From: Nocardia araoensis NBRC 100135 | GTDB taxonomy: Bacteria > Actinomycetota > Actinomycetes > Mycobacteriales > Mycobacteriaceae | Length of the DNA: 64,000 bases | Direction of reading: 5' to 3' | Assembly (NCBI RefSeq): GCF_000308435.1 | Contig: NZ_BAFR01000124.1 | Location: 92,248 to 156,247, forward strand | Shown here: in pieces, positions 12,035 through 21,413 of the stretch | How positions within the stretch are numbered: position 1 is the stretch's first letter | Layout: each line of letters opens with the position of its first letter | The notes under the pieces: generated by a model | What the model saw: only the letters and a program-made list of their open reading frames with translations | The model's database searches: none | What the model was told of the DNA's origin: nothing | Made by a program: the position numbers and the translations under genes

Positions 12035-13201
12035 GTGCGGACTTCTCTGGAATCCCATGTCGGCGCCGCCAACGCGCTCACCGCACGGTGGTGCGCCGCG
12101 GCGGGCGAACGAGACTTCGTGGTGTCCGGCGCCGGGGTGTGGCCGCTGCTCGCCCTGCTCGCCTCCGCGGCGGACGGTCCGGCGCGCGACGAACTGACGG
12201 CCGCGACCGGCCTGCCCGCGGCGGACGGGCAGGACGGAGGGCTCCGGCTGCTGCACGACCTCGAGCACGCGGAGGCGGTGTCGGCCGCACTCGGCGTGTG
12301 GGTGCGCCGCGATCTTCCGTTGCACGAGGCGTGGTCACAGCCGCTCCCCGAAGGTGTGCTCACCCGGTTGGCCGGGCAGTCCGAACTCGACCGCTGGGCG
12401 GCTCAGCACACCGATGGGCTCATCGAACGGTTCCCGCTCACCGTCGATCCGGACACGCTGCTGGTGCTCGCCACCGCGCTGGTAGCGAAAACCCGGTGGC
12501 GAGCGCCCTTCGACGTCGGGACGCTGGCACCGGAGAACGGTCCGTGGCAGGGGCACCGCGGACCCGGGCTGACCCGTACGAGTCGCGACGTGGCGAACGC
12601 CGCGATCCTCGACGCGTCGGAGCCGGTCACCCGCGTCGTCGTCGAAGGCGTCACCGACCTCGACGTCCATCTCCTGCTCGGCACCGGGACACCCGGCGCG
12701 GTGCTCGAAACAGGCCTGGCGGCGCTGTCCGGCAGCGTGCCGATCCGCTCCGACCTGCCGGTCGACACGAAGGGACCTGGGCTGAACGTGCGTACCGAAC
12801 CGGTGCTGCCCAACACCGGTCGACTGCGAATCCAACTGCCGCCCTTCGAGGTTCGCTCCACCCACGATCTGCTCACCCCGCCGGACCTGTTCGGGCTGAC
12901 CGCCGCGACCGACTGCACCCACGGCCACTTCCCCGCGATCTCCCCGTATCCGCTGTGCGTCGGCCAAGGAGCGCAGGAAGTGCTCGCCCGGTTCAGCCAC
13001 GAAGGTTTCGAGGCCGCCGCCGTGACGACCTTCGCGTTACGCGCGGCAGCGGCGGTCCTGCGGCACGACTACGCGCCTGTCGTCTCGGTGGTCTTCGACC
13101 GCCCCTTCGGTTTCCTCGCCGTACACCGCCCGACGGGGCTCGCGGTCGTCGCGGGATGGGTCGCTACCGCGCCTACGTCGTCCCCCGGCGCTCCGGCCTG
13201 A
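12035..13201 (+). CDS. Bacterial serpin (serine/cysteine protease inhibitor family)
   Basis: The 388-residue length is that of a whole serpin. Family landmarks in order: SGAGVWPLLALLASAADGPA (helix B region), LDRWAAQHTDGLIERFPL then ALVAKTRWRAPFD (the serpin INxWVxxxTxGKI...NAIYFKGxW region), the hinge-like HEGFEAAAVTTF at 322-333, and the C-terminal signature DRPFGFLAVHRPTGLAVVAG starting at 355. No signal peptide is visible, so it is probably cytoplasmic. The reactive loop lies between 323 and 354; the scissile bond cannot be placed firmly, and hinge residue P14 appears to be Phe rather than Thr/Ser, so true inhibition is not certain. GTG start; no operon partner. Confidence 0.85.
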   Translation: MRTSLESHVGAANALTARWCAAAGERDFVVSGAGVWPLLALLASAADGPARDELTAATGLPAADGQDGGLRLLHDLEHAEAVSAALGVWVRRDLPLHEAWSQPLPEGVLTRLAGQSELDRWAAQHTDGLIERFPLTVDPDTLLVLATALVAKTRWRAPFDVGTLAPENGPWQGHRGPGLTRTSRDVANAAILDASEPVTRVVVEGVTDLDVHLLLGTGTPGAVLETGLAALSGSVPIRSDLPVDTKGPGLNVRTEPVLPNTGRLRIQLPPFEVRSTHDLLTPPDLFGLTAATDCTHGHFPAISPYPLCVGQGAQEVLARFSHEGFEAAAVTTFALRAAAAVLRHDYAPVVSVVFDRPFGFLAVHRPTGLAVVAGWVATAPTSSPGAPA

Positions 13202-13204
13202 GCG

Positions 13205-14431
13205 CTATCGCCGGGCGAAGTACGGGGCGTGCTCCGGCAGCACACCGCGGGCGAGCAAGAAGGCCGGCACGCTGCGGATCACGGGGATACGACGCAGGAC
13301 GCGGACCGGCAGTGGTGCGCGCGCGGAAGTCGCGATGTCCATTCGCCCGTCGAGGGCGGGAGCGATCGCGAAGGCGTGCAGGAGTCGCTGGATTCCTTGC
13401 GTCACCACGGTCGGGAACCGGCGCCGTCGCTGCACCTTCGCCAGTTCCCTGGTGCCCAGCGTTCCCGAGAGCAGCGGTGGAGCGAGGATCCTGGCCGCGG
13501 CTACGGCGTCCTGAACGGCCAGGTTGATGCCGACGCCGCCGGCGGGGGACATGGCATGGGCCGCGTCGCCGAGGCAGAGCAGGCCGTTGGTGTACCACTT
13601 GGTCAGCCGATCGAGTTTCACCTCCAGCAACTTGACCTCGTCCCAGCCGGTCAGGGCATCGAGCCGGTCGTAGAGCCACGGAGCGGCCTCGGCCAGGCTG
13701 CGCATGATGTCCGCCACCGGGCCGCGGCGGGCGGATTCGTCGGCGCCCTTGGCGATCAACGTGGCGCACTGCCAGTAGTCGCCACGGTCGAGCAGAACCG
13801 CCACCCGGCGGGCGCTGACGATCGGCAGCGCGCCCGCGGGATCTATGTCGGTGCGCGGCAGGCGGAACCACCAGACGTCCATGGGCGTCGACCACGTGCG
13901 GATCGGCAGGCCCGCGGCCGATCGCAGCAGCGAGCCGCGGCCGTCGCAGGCCACCGTGAGGTCGGCTTCGATCGAACCGGTCGCGCCGTCGACGGTCCGG
14001 TAGGCGACGCCACCCACCCGGCCGTCGACCCAGACCAGATCGGTGGCCTCGGTGTTCATCCGCAGCCGGAAGGTGGGTTCGGCGGCAGCGGCCCGCGCGA
14101 GCAGATCCAGCAGATCCCACTGCGGCACCATGGCGATGTATTTGTGCTTGCCCGGCAGGTGCGTCAGGGTGGCGAGTGTCTGCAAGCCGCCCGCGATCGG
14201 CAGTTGTACTCGATCCACTTTGCGGGCGGGAAGTTTCGCGAACTCCGCGCCGAGACCCAGTTCGTCGAGCAGGTCGAGGGTGGTGGGATGCACGGTGTCG
14301 CCGCGGAAATCGCGTAGGAAGTCCTTGTGCTTCTCCAGCACCGTGACCTCGACACCAGCCCTGGCGAGCAGCAGCCCGAGGATCATTCCGGCCGGTCCCC
14401 CGCCGACCACCAGGCAGGTCGTGCGCTCCAT
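13205..14431 (-). CDS. FAD-dependent monooxygenase (aromatic hydroxylase type)
   Basis: A 408-residue class A flavoprotein monooxygenase. The dinucleotide motif VVGGGPAGMILGLLLARAG is at residues 8-26, the DG motif appears as VACDGRGSLLR, and the FAD ribityl motif as LCLGDAAHAMSPAGGVGIN. The C-terminal 60 residues are basic and hydrophobic. Such enzymes use NAD(P)H and O2 to hydroxylate phenols or similar compounds; the substrate here is unknown. It converges on the serpin gene, with three bases between the stops. A DUF4334 gene lies upstream with a 117-base gap. Confidence 0.9.
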   Translation of the reverse strand: MERTTCLVVGGGPAGMILGLLLARAGVEVTVLEKHKDFLRDFRGDTVHPTTLDLLDELGLGAEFAKLPARKVDRVQLPIAGGLQTLATLTHLPGKHKYIAMVPQWDLLDLLARAAAAEPTFRLRMNTEATDLVWVDGRVGGVAYRTVDGATGSIEADLTVACDGRGSLLRSAAGLPIRTWSTPMDVWWFRLPRTDIDPAGALPIVSARRVAVLLDRGDYWQCATLIAKGADESARRGPVADIMRSLAEAAPWLYDRLDALTGWDEVKLLEVKLDRLTKWYTNGLLCLGDAAHAMSPAGGVGINLAVQDAVAAARILAPPLLSGTLGTRELAKVQRRRRFPTVVTQGIQRLLHAFAIAPALDGRMDIATSARAPLPVRVLRRIPVIRSVPAFLLARGVLPEHAPYFARR

Positions 14432-14548
14432 CGACTGTGTCTCCCTCGGTCACCACATCGCCGCAAGGTGTCGCCTGTTCGCGCAAATCCTAGTGTGGCG
14501 GGCGCCGCGCCGGACCCGATCGGCGACGGCCGACCGTTCCGCGACCCC

Positions 14549-15082
14549 TCAGCCGATATCCCGGCGCAGGACGAAGAAGTACGGTTCGGCCATACCGCGC
14601 AAATCCATCACGCCGAGCAGGGTGTGCTCGTCGGCGCGCCGGAAGTGATCGATGATCGGCAGGTGGTCGTAGACCATCGCGGCACTTGTCACGCCGCGGT
14701 ATTCGACCTCACGCAGACGCGCGGTGTACTTGCGCGTGCGCAGCGCGGGACGCAGGACCGGCAGCAACTTACGCACGGCTCGCACCCCGGGCAGCGGTAC
14801 CCGCCCGGCCAGAGCGACCGGGACACGGCGCGGGTCGACGGCGAACACCGTGCCGCCCGAGGTGAACAACAGCGGATGCACACTGTCGGGGCCGTCGAAC
14901 TGCTTGCCGTACCAACCCGAAGCCACCAGCACGCCGTCCATCGGATGGCCGGTGTCCAATTCCTCGCCTTTCCAGCGCCCGGTCACGATCTCCTCGACCC
15001 GCGCGGCGGGGAGGCGGTCGAACAACGCCCACGCCTCCTGCGCGCTACGAATGTCCGTCACGGTCAGCTCGTTCGCGGCCAT
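14549..15082 (-). CDS. GXWXG / DUF4334 domain protein
   Basis: A 177-residue protein. The first half has the GXWXG pattern (VTGRWKGEELDTGHPMD, then SGWYGKQFDG), and the second half resembles DUF4334 (LREVEYRGVTSAAMVYDHLP ... DHFRR ... LLGVMDLRGM) and ends in the characteristic YFFVLRRD. The function is unknown to me; such proteins are scattered through actinobacteria and fungi. ATG 15082 is chosen, with GGGAG just upstream; a GTG at 15091 would add three residues. Confidence 0.85.
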   Translation of the reverse strand: MAANELTVTDIRSAQEAWALFDRLPAARVEEIVTGRWKGEELDTGHPMDGVLVASGWYGKQFDGPDSVHPLLFTSGGTVFAVDPRRVPVALAGRVPLPGVRAVRKLLPVLRPALRTRKYTARLREVEYRGVTSAAMVYDHLPIIDHFRRADEHTLLGVMDLRGMAEPYFFVLRRDIG

Positions 15083-15171
15083 ATCTCCCACTTCCCTCGG
15101 CGAGGCGACGTTGCGATAGCTACCCTATCTGTCTCTCAGGACACGCCGGTCGACCAGGTACACCCGGACAT

Positions 15172-15678
15172 TCAGTAGGTCGCCATGAGATAGATCCCGG
15201 CGATGATCATGACGCAGGCGACCACACGCTTCGAACTCACCGTGCGCCGCGGGAACCCCATCAAGCCGAAGTGGTCGATGGCGAGCGCACCGAACATCTG
15301 TCCCGCGATGATGAGGGCATTGAAGGTGCCCGCGCCCACATCGGAGGCCACGGAGATCATCGCCAGGATCGCGGCCCCGCCGAGCAGACCGCCGAAGGGC
15401 GCCCAGCGGGGCATGCTCCGGATGTCGGCCTTCGTCGGCCACGGCCGGTTCCTGGTGACCACCAGCGCCACCGTGAGGAAGATCGCGAAGCCGGTGAACG
15501 CCACGGCGTAGGAGATCACGCCGCACAGCCAGACGTTCTTCAATGCCAGCTTCAGCGAGTTCTGACAACCGGCTTCGACGGAGCGCAGCGCGCCGCCGAC
15601 CAGGATGAACGCGAAGATGAGTGCCATCGTGGCGCGGGGCAGCGCGGCACGGGTCTTTTCGGCGGTCTGAACCGTCAT
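15172..15678 (-). CDS. Small DMT-family exporter (YdcZ/DUF606), second of a pair
   Basis: A 168-residue membrane protein with five hydrophobic segments, the pattern of the YdcZ/DUF606 half-size drug/metabolite transporters. It shares many blocks with its upstream neighbour: LRSVEAGCQNSL, WLCGVISYAVAFTGF, APFGGLLGGAA and DHFGLMGF. Half-size members usually act as dimers, so the two genes probably encode a heterodimer. The cargo is unknown. It lies 64 bases downstream of its partner. Confidence 0.88.
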   Translation of the reverse strand: MTVQTAEKTRAALPRATMALIFAFILVGGALRSVEAGCQNSLKLALKNVWLCGVISYAVAFTGFAIFLTVALVVTRNRPWPTKADIRSMPRWAPFGGLLGGAAILAMISVASDVGAGTFNALIIAGQMFGALAIDHFGLMGFPRRTVSSKRVVACVMIIAGIYLMATY

Positions 15679-15742
15679 CGAGGATCCTCGGGAGGGTGCG
15701 AAGAGTGGATGGGCTGGACCGGCAGTGGTGGGCGACTTGCTG

Positions 15743-16231
15743 TCAGGTGACGCTGACCCTGGGCTCGTCGCCTGCGGGTTCGTCGGCCATCAGATAGATC
15801 GCGAGCGTGATCAGCCCGCAGGCCACCAGACGCGGAAAGCTGGCGGATCGCTCTTCGAATCCCATGAGTCCGAAGTGATCCATGATCACGGCGACCACCA
15901 TCTCACCCACGATCACCAGCGCGCTGAAGGTCGCCACGCCGACATGCCGGGCCACGGCGATCATCCCCATCACCGCCGCGCCGCCAAGGAGGCCACCGAA
16001 CGGCGCCCACCACGGCATGTGCCGCACGTCGTCGAGCGTCGGCCACGGCGTCTTCGACGACAGCGCCAGGAAGATCGAAAAGCCGGTCAGCGCAACGGCA
16101 TACGATATGACGGCACAGAGCCACATGTTCTTCATGTGGTTCATCAACGTGTTCTGGCAGCCGGCTTCGGCCGACCGTAGGCTGCCTCCGACCAGGATGA
16201 ACAGGAATACCAGTCCGATGACGACGCTCAT
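15743..16231 (-). CDS. Small DMT-family exporter (YdcZ/DUF606), first of a pair
   Basis: A 162-residue, five-segment membrane protein starting MSVVIGLVFLFILVGGSLRS and clearly paralogous to the next gene (shared LRSAEAGCQNTL, WLCAVISYAVALTGFSIFL, APFGGLLGGAA and DHFGLMGF). The ATG at 16231 starts directly at the first membrane helix. Longer reading to 16351 would add a polar 40-residue leader that has no family match, so it is rejected. Tandem duplication followed by divergence is the simplest origin of the pair. Confidence 0.87.
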   Translation of the reverse strand: MSVVIGLVFLFILVGGSLRSAEAGCQNTLMNHMKNMWLCAVISYAVALTGFSIFLALSSKTPWPTLDDVRHMPWWAPFGGLLGGAAVMGMIAVARHVGVATFSALVIVGEMVVAVIMDHFGLMGFEERSASFPRLVACGLITLAIYLMADEPAGDEPRVSVT

Positions 16232-16438
16232 GGGCAATACATCCTTGCTCGGCGGCGGGCGAACATCGAGATCGCCTCGGGCACAACGTCTTCCATCCGA
16301 ACAATGGGGACCGGTTGCGCCGGAGCCGACGTCCGACCTTGTGACCTGCACAACGTACCATCATCTAACGGCACGTTCAATGGGTAAGCGGAACTGCCGC
16401 CCGCCCCGGCCGGGAAGGGCTGCGAACGCAGGGCTGCC

Positions 16439-17692
16439 ATGATGGCACTCGTGCCCGAACTGGTCGATTCCTCCGCACGGAACCCGCCCGCGGCCACGTC
16501 GGAGCGGCGGCTGAGTGCCCTGGACCGGGTCCGGCTCGGCTTGCTGGCAGCCGGTGGGCTGTGCGTGCTCACCGGGCTCCTGCCCCGCGACGAGGCCGTC
16601 GCGAACATGCGCCGCATCGGTCCGCTACTGCTGTTTCTCGCCAGCGTGATCGTGCTCGCCGAGCTCACCAGGCAAGCCAAGGTCTTCGACGCCATCGCCC
16701 ATCGCCTCGCGATCCTCGGTCGCGGCCACTACCCCGCGCTGTTCGGCCTGTGCGTACTGTTCGCCTCCGCCACGACGATCCTGCTGAACCTCGACACCAC
16801 CGCCGTGCTCATCGCCCCCGTGATGCTGGCACTGGCGGCGCCCGCCCGGATTCCGCCACTGCCGCTGGCCATGACCACCCTGTGGCTGGCGAACACCGCG
16901 AGCCTGCTGCTGCCGGTCTCCAATCTCACGAATCTGCTCGCCGCCGACCGCGTGGCACTGACCGCGACCGGATTCGCGGAGCGGATGTGGGCACCACAAC
17001 TGGTTTCGATCGCCGCGACGACGGTGTGCCTGTGGGTGTGGTACTGGCGGCGCGGACGCCGGGAAACCGACCGCTACCTACCGCCCGAGCCGATCCGGCC
17101 GGCGAACTTCCGGGAGCGCTCGCTGTTCTACACGACAGCGGGGGCCTGTCTGCTGTTCATCGTCGCGATACCCGTCGTCGGCGACCGGATCGGTGTCGCG
17201 GCGACGGTCGCGGCGGTCGTCGCGTCGGTGGCGTTCGCCGTGTTCGATCGCGGCGCCTTGCGGCTGTCGCTCATCCCGTGGCGGCTGCTCGTGTTCGTGG
17301 TCGGTTTGTTCCTGGTGGTGCCGACCCTGAGCCGATTCGGCCTCGGCGACTGGATGCATGCCTTGATCGGCACCGACTCGGGTGCTTCCGGCGCGTTCCG
17401 AGCTGCCGCGGCGGGCGCGGGTCTGTCCAATGTCGCGAACAACCTGCCCGCCTACACCGCGGGCGAAGCGGTGATCCCCGCGCACAACGGCGATCAACTC
17501 CTCGCGTTGCTGATCGGCACCAATGTCGGCCCGATCATCACGCCGTGGGGCTCGCTGGCCACCCTGCTGTGCTTGGAGTTCTGCCGTATGCACGGCGTAC
17601 GGGTGCCCATGCGGCGTTTCGTCGTGACCGGTGTCGTGCTCGCAACGGTCGCCACCGCGGGCGCGGTCGCAGCGCTTTTGATGACGAGATGA
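16439..17692 (+). CDS. ArsB/SLC13-like (ion transporter superfamily) permease
   Basis: A 417-residue membrane protein with about ten hydrophobic segments. The pattern fits the ArsB/NhaD/SLC13 superfamily: two similar halves, each with a re-entrant-loop motif, LLNLDTTAVLIAPVML in the first half (with NTASLLLPVSNLTNLL shortly after) and AGLSNVANNLPAYTAG ... GTNVGPIITPWGSLATLL in the second. This family exports arsenite or moves anions, dicarboxylates or Na+/H+. No arsR or arsC is adjacent, so arsenite specificity is unproven. Starts with tandem ATGs at 16439/16442 and is divergent from the DMT pair. Confidence 0.85.
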   Translation: MMALVPELVDSSARNPPAATSERRLSALDRVRLGLLAAGGLCVLTGLLPRDEAVANMRRIGPLLLFLASVIVLAELTRQAKVFDAIAHRLAILGRGHYPALFGLCVLFASATTILLNLDTTAVLIAPVMLALAAPARIPPLPLAMTTLWLANTASLLLPVSNLTNLLAADRVALTATGFAERMWAPQLVSIAATTVCLWVWYWRRGRRETDRYLPPEPIRPANFRERSLFYTTAGACLLFIVAIPVVGDRIGVAATVAAVVASVAFAVFDRGALRLSLIPWRLLVFVVGLFLVVPTLSRFGLGDWMHALIGTDSGASGAFRAAAAGAGLSNVANNLPAYTAGEAVIPAHNGDQLLALLIGTNVGPIITPWGSLATLLCLEFCRMHGVRVPMRRFVVTGVVLATVATAGAVAALLMTR

Positions 17693-17712
17693 CCGATCGG
17701 GCGGCGGCACCC

Positions 17713-17743
17713 TTGACCTCGAGTGTGCTCGAGGTACGAGGAT
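17713..17743 (+). promoter_or_regulatory. Orphan MerR-type promoter/operator
   Basis: TTGACC (17713-17718) is separated by 19 bases from a -10-like GAGGAT (17738-17743), and the spacer is filled by a perfect palindrome CCTCGAG-TGTG-CTCGAGG (17717-17734). A long 19-base spacer with a central dyad is the hallmark of MerR/SoxR-family promoters. No gene that looks real starts downstream on the plus strand before the convergent yciI-like gene, so this may be the remnant of a deleted regulator or drive a short RNA. Confidence 0.5.
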
Positions 17744-17808
17744 GTCGTCGAGATCGGGCGACATGCACGTGCAGGTCCGGTCTCACGCGCGGAACCACCG
17801 GTTCCGGT

Positions 17809-17845
17809 GCTCCCGCTGGTCATCCGTACACCCACCAGCGGGAGC
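17809..17845. terminator. Strong hairpin, possible bidirectional terminator
   Basis: Perfect 12-base arms GCTCCCGCTGGT (17809-17820) and ACCAGCGGGAGC (17834-17845) with a 13-base loop. There is no T tract. It lies between the permease (plus) and the yciI-like gene (minus), so it could end both transcripts, or the short transcript from the MerR-type promoter. Confidence 0.45.
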
Positions 17846-17964
17846 CATGCGCGCGGTCTCGGCCAGAAGTCGCACGGGTGCCGCAACGACCGTCCTGCTC
17901 GTGCAGACGATCGCGAGCCGAGTCGGAAGCAGGAAAGCCGGGCGGGCTCCGACGCAGAGCCGAG

Positions 17965-18228
17965 TCAGTTCGGAGCCGTGACTTCCCACTCGTAGATCGT
18001 GAGTTCCGAACAGCCGGTGGTGTGCACCGGATCCGTGAACGCGATTTGCCTTGCGGCATCGAGGCTTTCGGCGTAGATGACGTACGCGCCTCCGCTGCCG
18101 TCGGTGAAGCCGCCACTCTCCTGCAACTGCCCCCGGTCGCGCAGCGACCGCAGGAACTGCCGATGCGGCTCGATCACGGCGGCATCGAAGCGCGGAGTGC
18201 GCATCGCCAAGACGAGGTACTTGGTCAC
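17965..18228 (-). CDS. YciI-like (YCII) domain protein coupled to nusB
   Basis: An 87-residue protein of the YCII/dimeric alpha-beta-barrel family: [20 protein letters not shown], then [11 protein letters not shown] and [22 protein letters not shown]. It starts at GTG 18228, whose last two bases lie in the nusB stop (GTGA), so translation is coupled to nusB. Members are small putative enzymes or binding proteins; no reaction can be assigned. Confidence 0.85.
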   Translation of the reverse strand: MTKYLVLAMRTPRFDAAVIEPHRQFLRSLRDRGQLQESGGFTDGSGGAYVIYAESLDAARQIAFTDPVHTTGCSELTIYEWEVTAPN

Positions 18229-18740
18229 GCCTCGGACTCCGGCCGCGGAGCCCTTGTCGCGGCCGCAGCGGCACGCACCTGCGGCGCGACCAGAACGACC
18301 TGCCCCAGCACGCCGTTGAGGAAGGACGGGGAGTCGTCGGTGGACAGCTCCTTGGCCAGCTCCACCGCCTCGTCCACGGCGACGACCGGGGGGACGTCGC
18401 TCGCGTGGAACAGCTCCCAGACCGCGATGCGCAGGATCGCGCGATCCACGGCCGGGAGCCGCGACAGGGTCCATTCCTTCAAGTACGACTCGATGGTTCC
18501 GTCCACCCGGTCGAGATCGTCGGCGACGCCCTCGACCAAGGTGCGGGTGTAAGCGTGCACCGGCGCGACCGACTGATCGCGAGCGGCGAGTTCGGCGCGC
18601 TCGTCGAGCAGATCGGCGGCGTCGACGTCCCTGGCCTCCGCCTCGAACAGCAGATCGACCGCACGGCGGCGGGCCTTGTGCCGCGCGCCGAGCTTCTTGT
18701 ACGTGGACTTCTTGTCCACGGGCTGTTCAGCCACGGTCAC
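18225..18740 (-). CDS. nusB: Transcription antitermination factor NusB
   Basis: Binds boxA RNA with NusE/S10 to form the rRNA antitermination complex. The 171-residue protein begins with the basic [24 protein letters not shown] helix region (the first 20 of which carry the RNA-binding residues) and contains the family blocks [19 protein letters not shown] and [19 protein letters not shown], ending with the NGVLGQV helix. GTG start 27 bases after the efp stop. Operon pepQ-efp-nusB-yciI. Confidence 0.96.
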   Translation of the reverse strand: MTVAEQPVDKKSTYKKLGARHKARRRAVDLLFEAEARDVDAADLLDERAELAARDQSVAPVHAYTRTLVEGVADDLDRVDGTIESYLKEWTLSRLPAVDRAILRIAVWELFHASDVPPVVAVDEAVELAKELSTDDSPSFLNGVLGQVVLVAPQVRAAAAATRAPRPESEA

Positions 18741-18767
18741 ATCATTCCGGATCGGCCGGCGCGCGGC

Positions 18768-19331
<564 letters not shown>

Positions 19332-19379
19332 TGTCTTCGGATCTCCTCGTTCTACCGCTTGGTCTCGGGCAGACCGGCG

Positions 19380-20507
19380 TCAGTCGACGACGGTCAGGTC
19401 TTTGCTGGTGTGGGTGAGCAGCTCCGGGCCCCCTTCGCGCACCACGAGCGTGTCCTCGATCCGGACCCCGCCGCGGCCGGGAAAGTACACACCTGGTTCG
19501 ACGGTCACCGCCACGCCAGACAGAAGTGTACCGGTTCCTGTTTTCGCGATTCCGGGCGCTTCGTGGATCTGCAACCCGACCCCGTGGCCGAGACCGTGCA
19601 CGAACAGCTTGCCGTGCCCGGCCGACTCGATCACCGCCCGCGACGCGGCGTCCACGTCGGCCACCGGGGCCCCGGGCCGCAGCGCCTCGCGCCCGGCCCG
19701 CTGCGCCTCGGCGACCAGCGCGTACACCTCGCGCTGCCAGTCGCTCGGCGCGCCGAGCACGAAGGTGCGGGTCATGTCGGAGTGGTAGCCGCCGACCACC
19801 GCGCCGAAGTCCAGTTTGACGAAATCGCCCGCGGCCAGCACGGCGTCGGTCGGGCGGTGATGCGGGACAGCCGAGTTCACACCGGTCGCCACGATGGTCT
19901 CGAACGACACCGCTTCGGCTCCGTGCTCGAACATGGCCCATTCCAAGTCCCTGGCCACCTGACGCTCGGTTCGCCCCGGACGCAGTCCGCCGCGCCCCAG
20001 CAGCGCGGCCAGACCGGCATCGCCCGCCGCGCAGGCCGCCCGCAACTGCTCCACTTCGTAGGCGTCCTTGACCATGCGCAGCTGCTCCACCAGCCCCGGC
20101 GAGGCGACGAACTCCAAGCCGGTGCGCTGTTCGAGGAAGCCGCGGTGCTCGTCGACCGTGACCACGTGGCTTTCGAAGCCCACCCGGCCGACCTGCCATT
20201 CACCGGCCAGTTGCACGATCCGCCGCGCGGTGGCGCGTGCGATCTCGGCGCGCAGATCCGGAACCTGCTCGGCGACCTGGGTCCGATACCGGCCGTCGGT
20301 GCCGATCACGCTCCGTTCCTCGGCGGCGCGGGTGTCCCAGGAATGCACCAGCAACGCCGCGTTGGAGCCGGTGAAACCGGTCAGGTATCTGATGTTCACC
20401 AGATCGGTGACCAGCAGGGCATCCACCCCGTTCTCCACCAGCAGGCTGCGCAGCGCGCCACGCCGCGCCGCGTAGTCCGGCACATGACCCTGATGATCAG
20501 CACGCAT
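19380..20507 (-). CDS. pepQ: M24-family Xaa-Pro peptidase (PepQ)
   Basis: A 375-residue creatinase-fold metallopeptidase. The N-terminal creatinase domain (VDALLVTDLVNIRYLTGFTG) is followed by the pita-bread catalytic domain with the five metal ligands visible as VKLDFGAVVGGYHSDMTRT (two Asp), HGLGHGVGLQIHEAP (His), VTVEPGVYFPG (Glu) and GVRIEDT (Glu). Predicted to cleave Xaa-Pro dipeptides or N-terminal Xaa-Pro bonds. First gene of the pepQ-efp-nusB-yciI transcript; divergent from the prepilin peptidase gene. Confidence 0.93.
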   Translation of the reverse strand: MRADHQGHVPDYAARRGALRSLLVENGVDALLVTDLVNIRYLTGFTGSNAALLVHSWDTRAAEERSVIGTDGRYRTQVAEQVPDLRAEIARATARRIVQLAGEWQVGRVGFESHVVTVDEHRGFLEQRTGLEFVASPGLVEQLRMVKDAYEVEQLRAACAAGDAGLAALLGRGGLRPGRTERQVARDLEWAMFEHGAEAVSFETIVATGVNSAVPHHRPTDAVLAAGDFVKLDFGAVVGGYHSDMTRTFVLGAPSDWQREVYALVAEAQRAGREALRPGAPVADVDAASRAVIESAGHGKLFVHGLGHGVGLQIHEAPGIAKTGTGTLLSGVAVTVEPGVYFPGRGGVRIEDTLVVREGGPELLTHTSKDLTVVD

Positions 20508-20730
20508 GTATCAAAACTACCGCCGACACACCGCGCACCGACAGACAACACGTGATCGGCGAAGCCGTCCGGTTCGGCCCCAGCACCGAATACCGGTCGA
20601 AAATGTTGCGGCCCAGCATTTCTCGGCAATCGAAGACCTACTGACCCGCGGCCTGTTCACATCCGCGCGGGTTGCGCACATTCCGTGCCGGAGCCGGTGT
20701 CTCGCGCCGAGACCGGGCGAAGGTGGAGCC

Positions 20731-21204
20731 ATGACTCCTCTCGCGTGCGCCGTGCTCATCGCCTGGTGCGCGGTACTGACCGTGTTCGACCTACGCGAAC
20801 GGCGCCTACCGAACCGGTGGACGGGTTGGGGCGCGCTGACCGTCCTCGGATATGCCTTGTACACAGAGCAACTCACCGCCGCACTACTGGGCGCGCTGTT
20901 GCTTGCGGCGCCGTACCTGCTCGTGCACCTCGCCGCGCCCGCCGCGCTGGGCGCAGGCGACGTCAAGCTCGCGGTGATGCTGGGTGGTGCTGCCGCCTTG
21001 GGCGGTGCCCGGCCGTGGGTATGGGCGGCACTCGGCGCACCGGCGCTCACCGCGTGCGTCGCGCTCGGAGCGCTGGCCTGCCGGGGCGTACGCGGCTGGG
21101 GCGCCGCCGACCCCGGCGACAGGGGGCTCACGGTGCCGCATGGTCCCGCTATGTGCCTGGCGACAGTGCTGGCTCTGCTGCCATCGACCCTCGGCTCGAC
21201 CTGA
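20731..21204 (+). CDS. Small prepilin-peptidase-like (A24) membrane protease
   Basis: A 157-residue, membrane-embedded aspartic protease of the A24 family with the two catalytic Asp motifs FDLRERRLPN (about residues 19-28) and GAGDVKLA (about 73-80). It lacks the N-terminal methyltransferase domain of PilD, like the TadV/CpaA type that matures Flp pilins. No pilin or tad genes are in the window. The ATG at 20731 is chosen because GGTGGAG lies at 20722-20728; upstream in-frame sequence has no family character. Divergent from pepQ. Confidence 0.87.
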   Translation: MTPLACAVLIAWCAVLTVFDLRERRLPNRWTGWGALTVLGYALYTEQLTAALLGALLLAAPYLLVHLAAPAALGAGDVKLAVMLGGAAALGGARPWVWAALGAPALTACVALGALACRGVRGWGAADPGDRGLTVPHGPAMCLATVLALLPSTLGST

Positions 21205-21413
21205 GTCCGACCGTCACCACTCGACGCCTCCGCGACGCGCGCTGGGCGTATCACGAAGCCAGCAAATCAATAGCAATTCATCGGTAGCATCAATCGTGGG
21301 CAACGACTTCTGCGAGCTGCCGCCGCATCGACGACGCGTGATCCAGCACCTCGGAGGAGTCGCCCCTCGAGTGCGCCAGTACAGCGGAAGCAGCGTCGAG
21401 AAGGAGCCGCCCA

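Noticed and set aside
16232..16351. N-terminal extension of the first DMT-family gene to 16351
   Set aside because: The extra 40 residues are polar and unlike the family; ATG 16231 begins at the first membrane helix.
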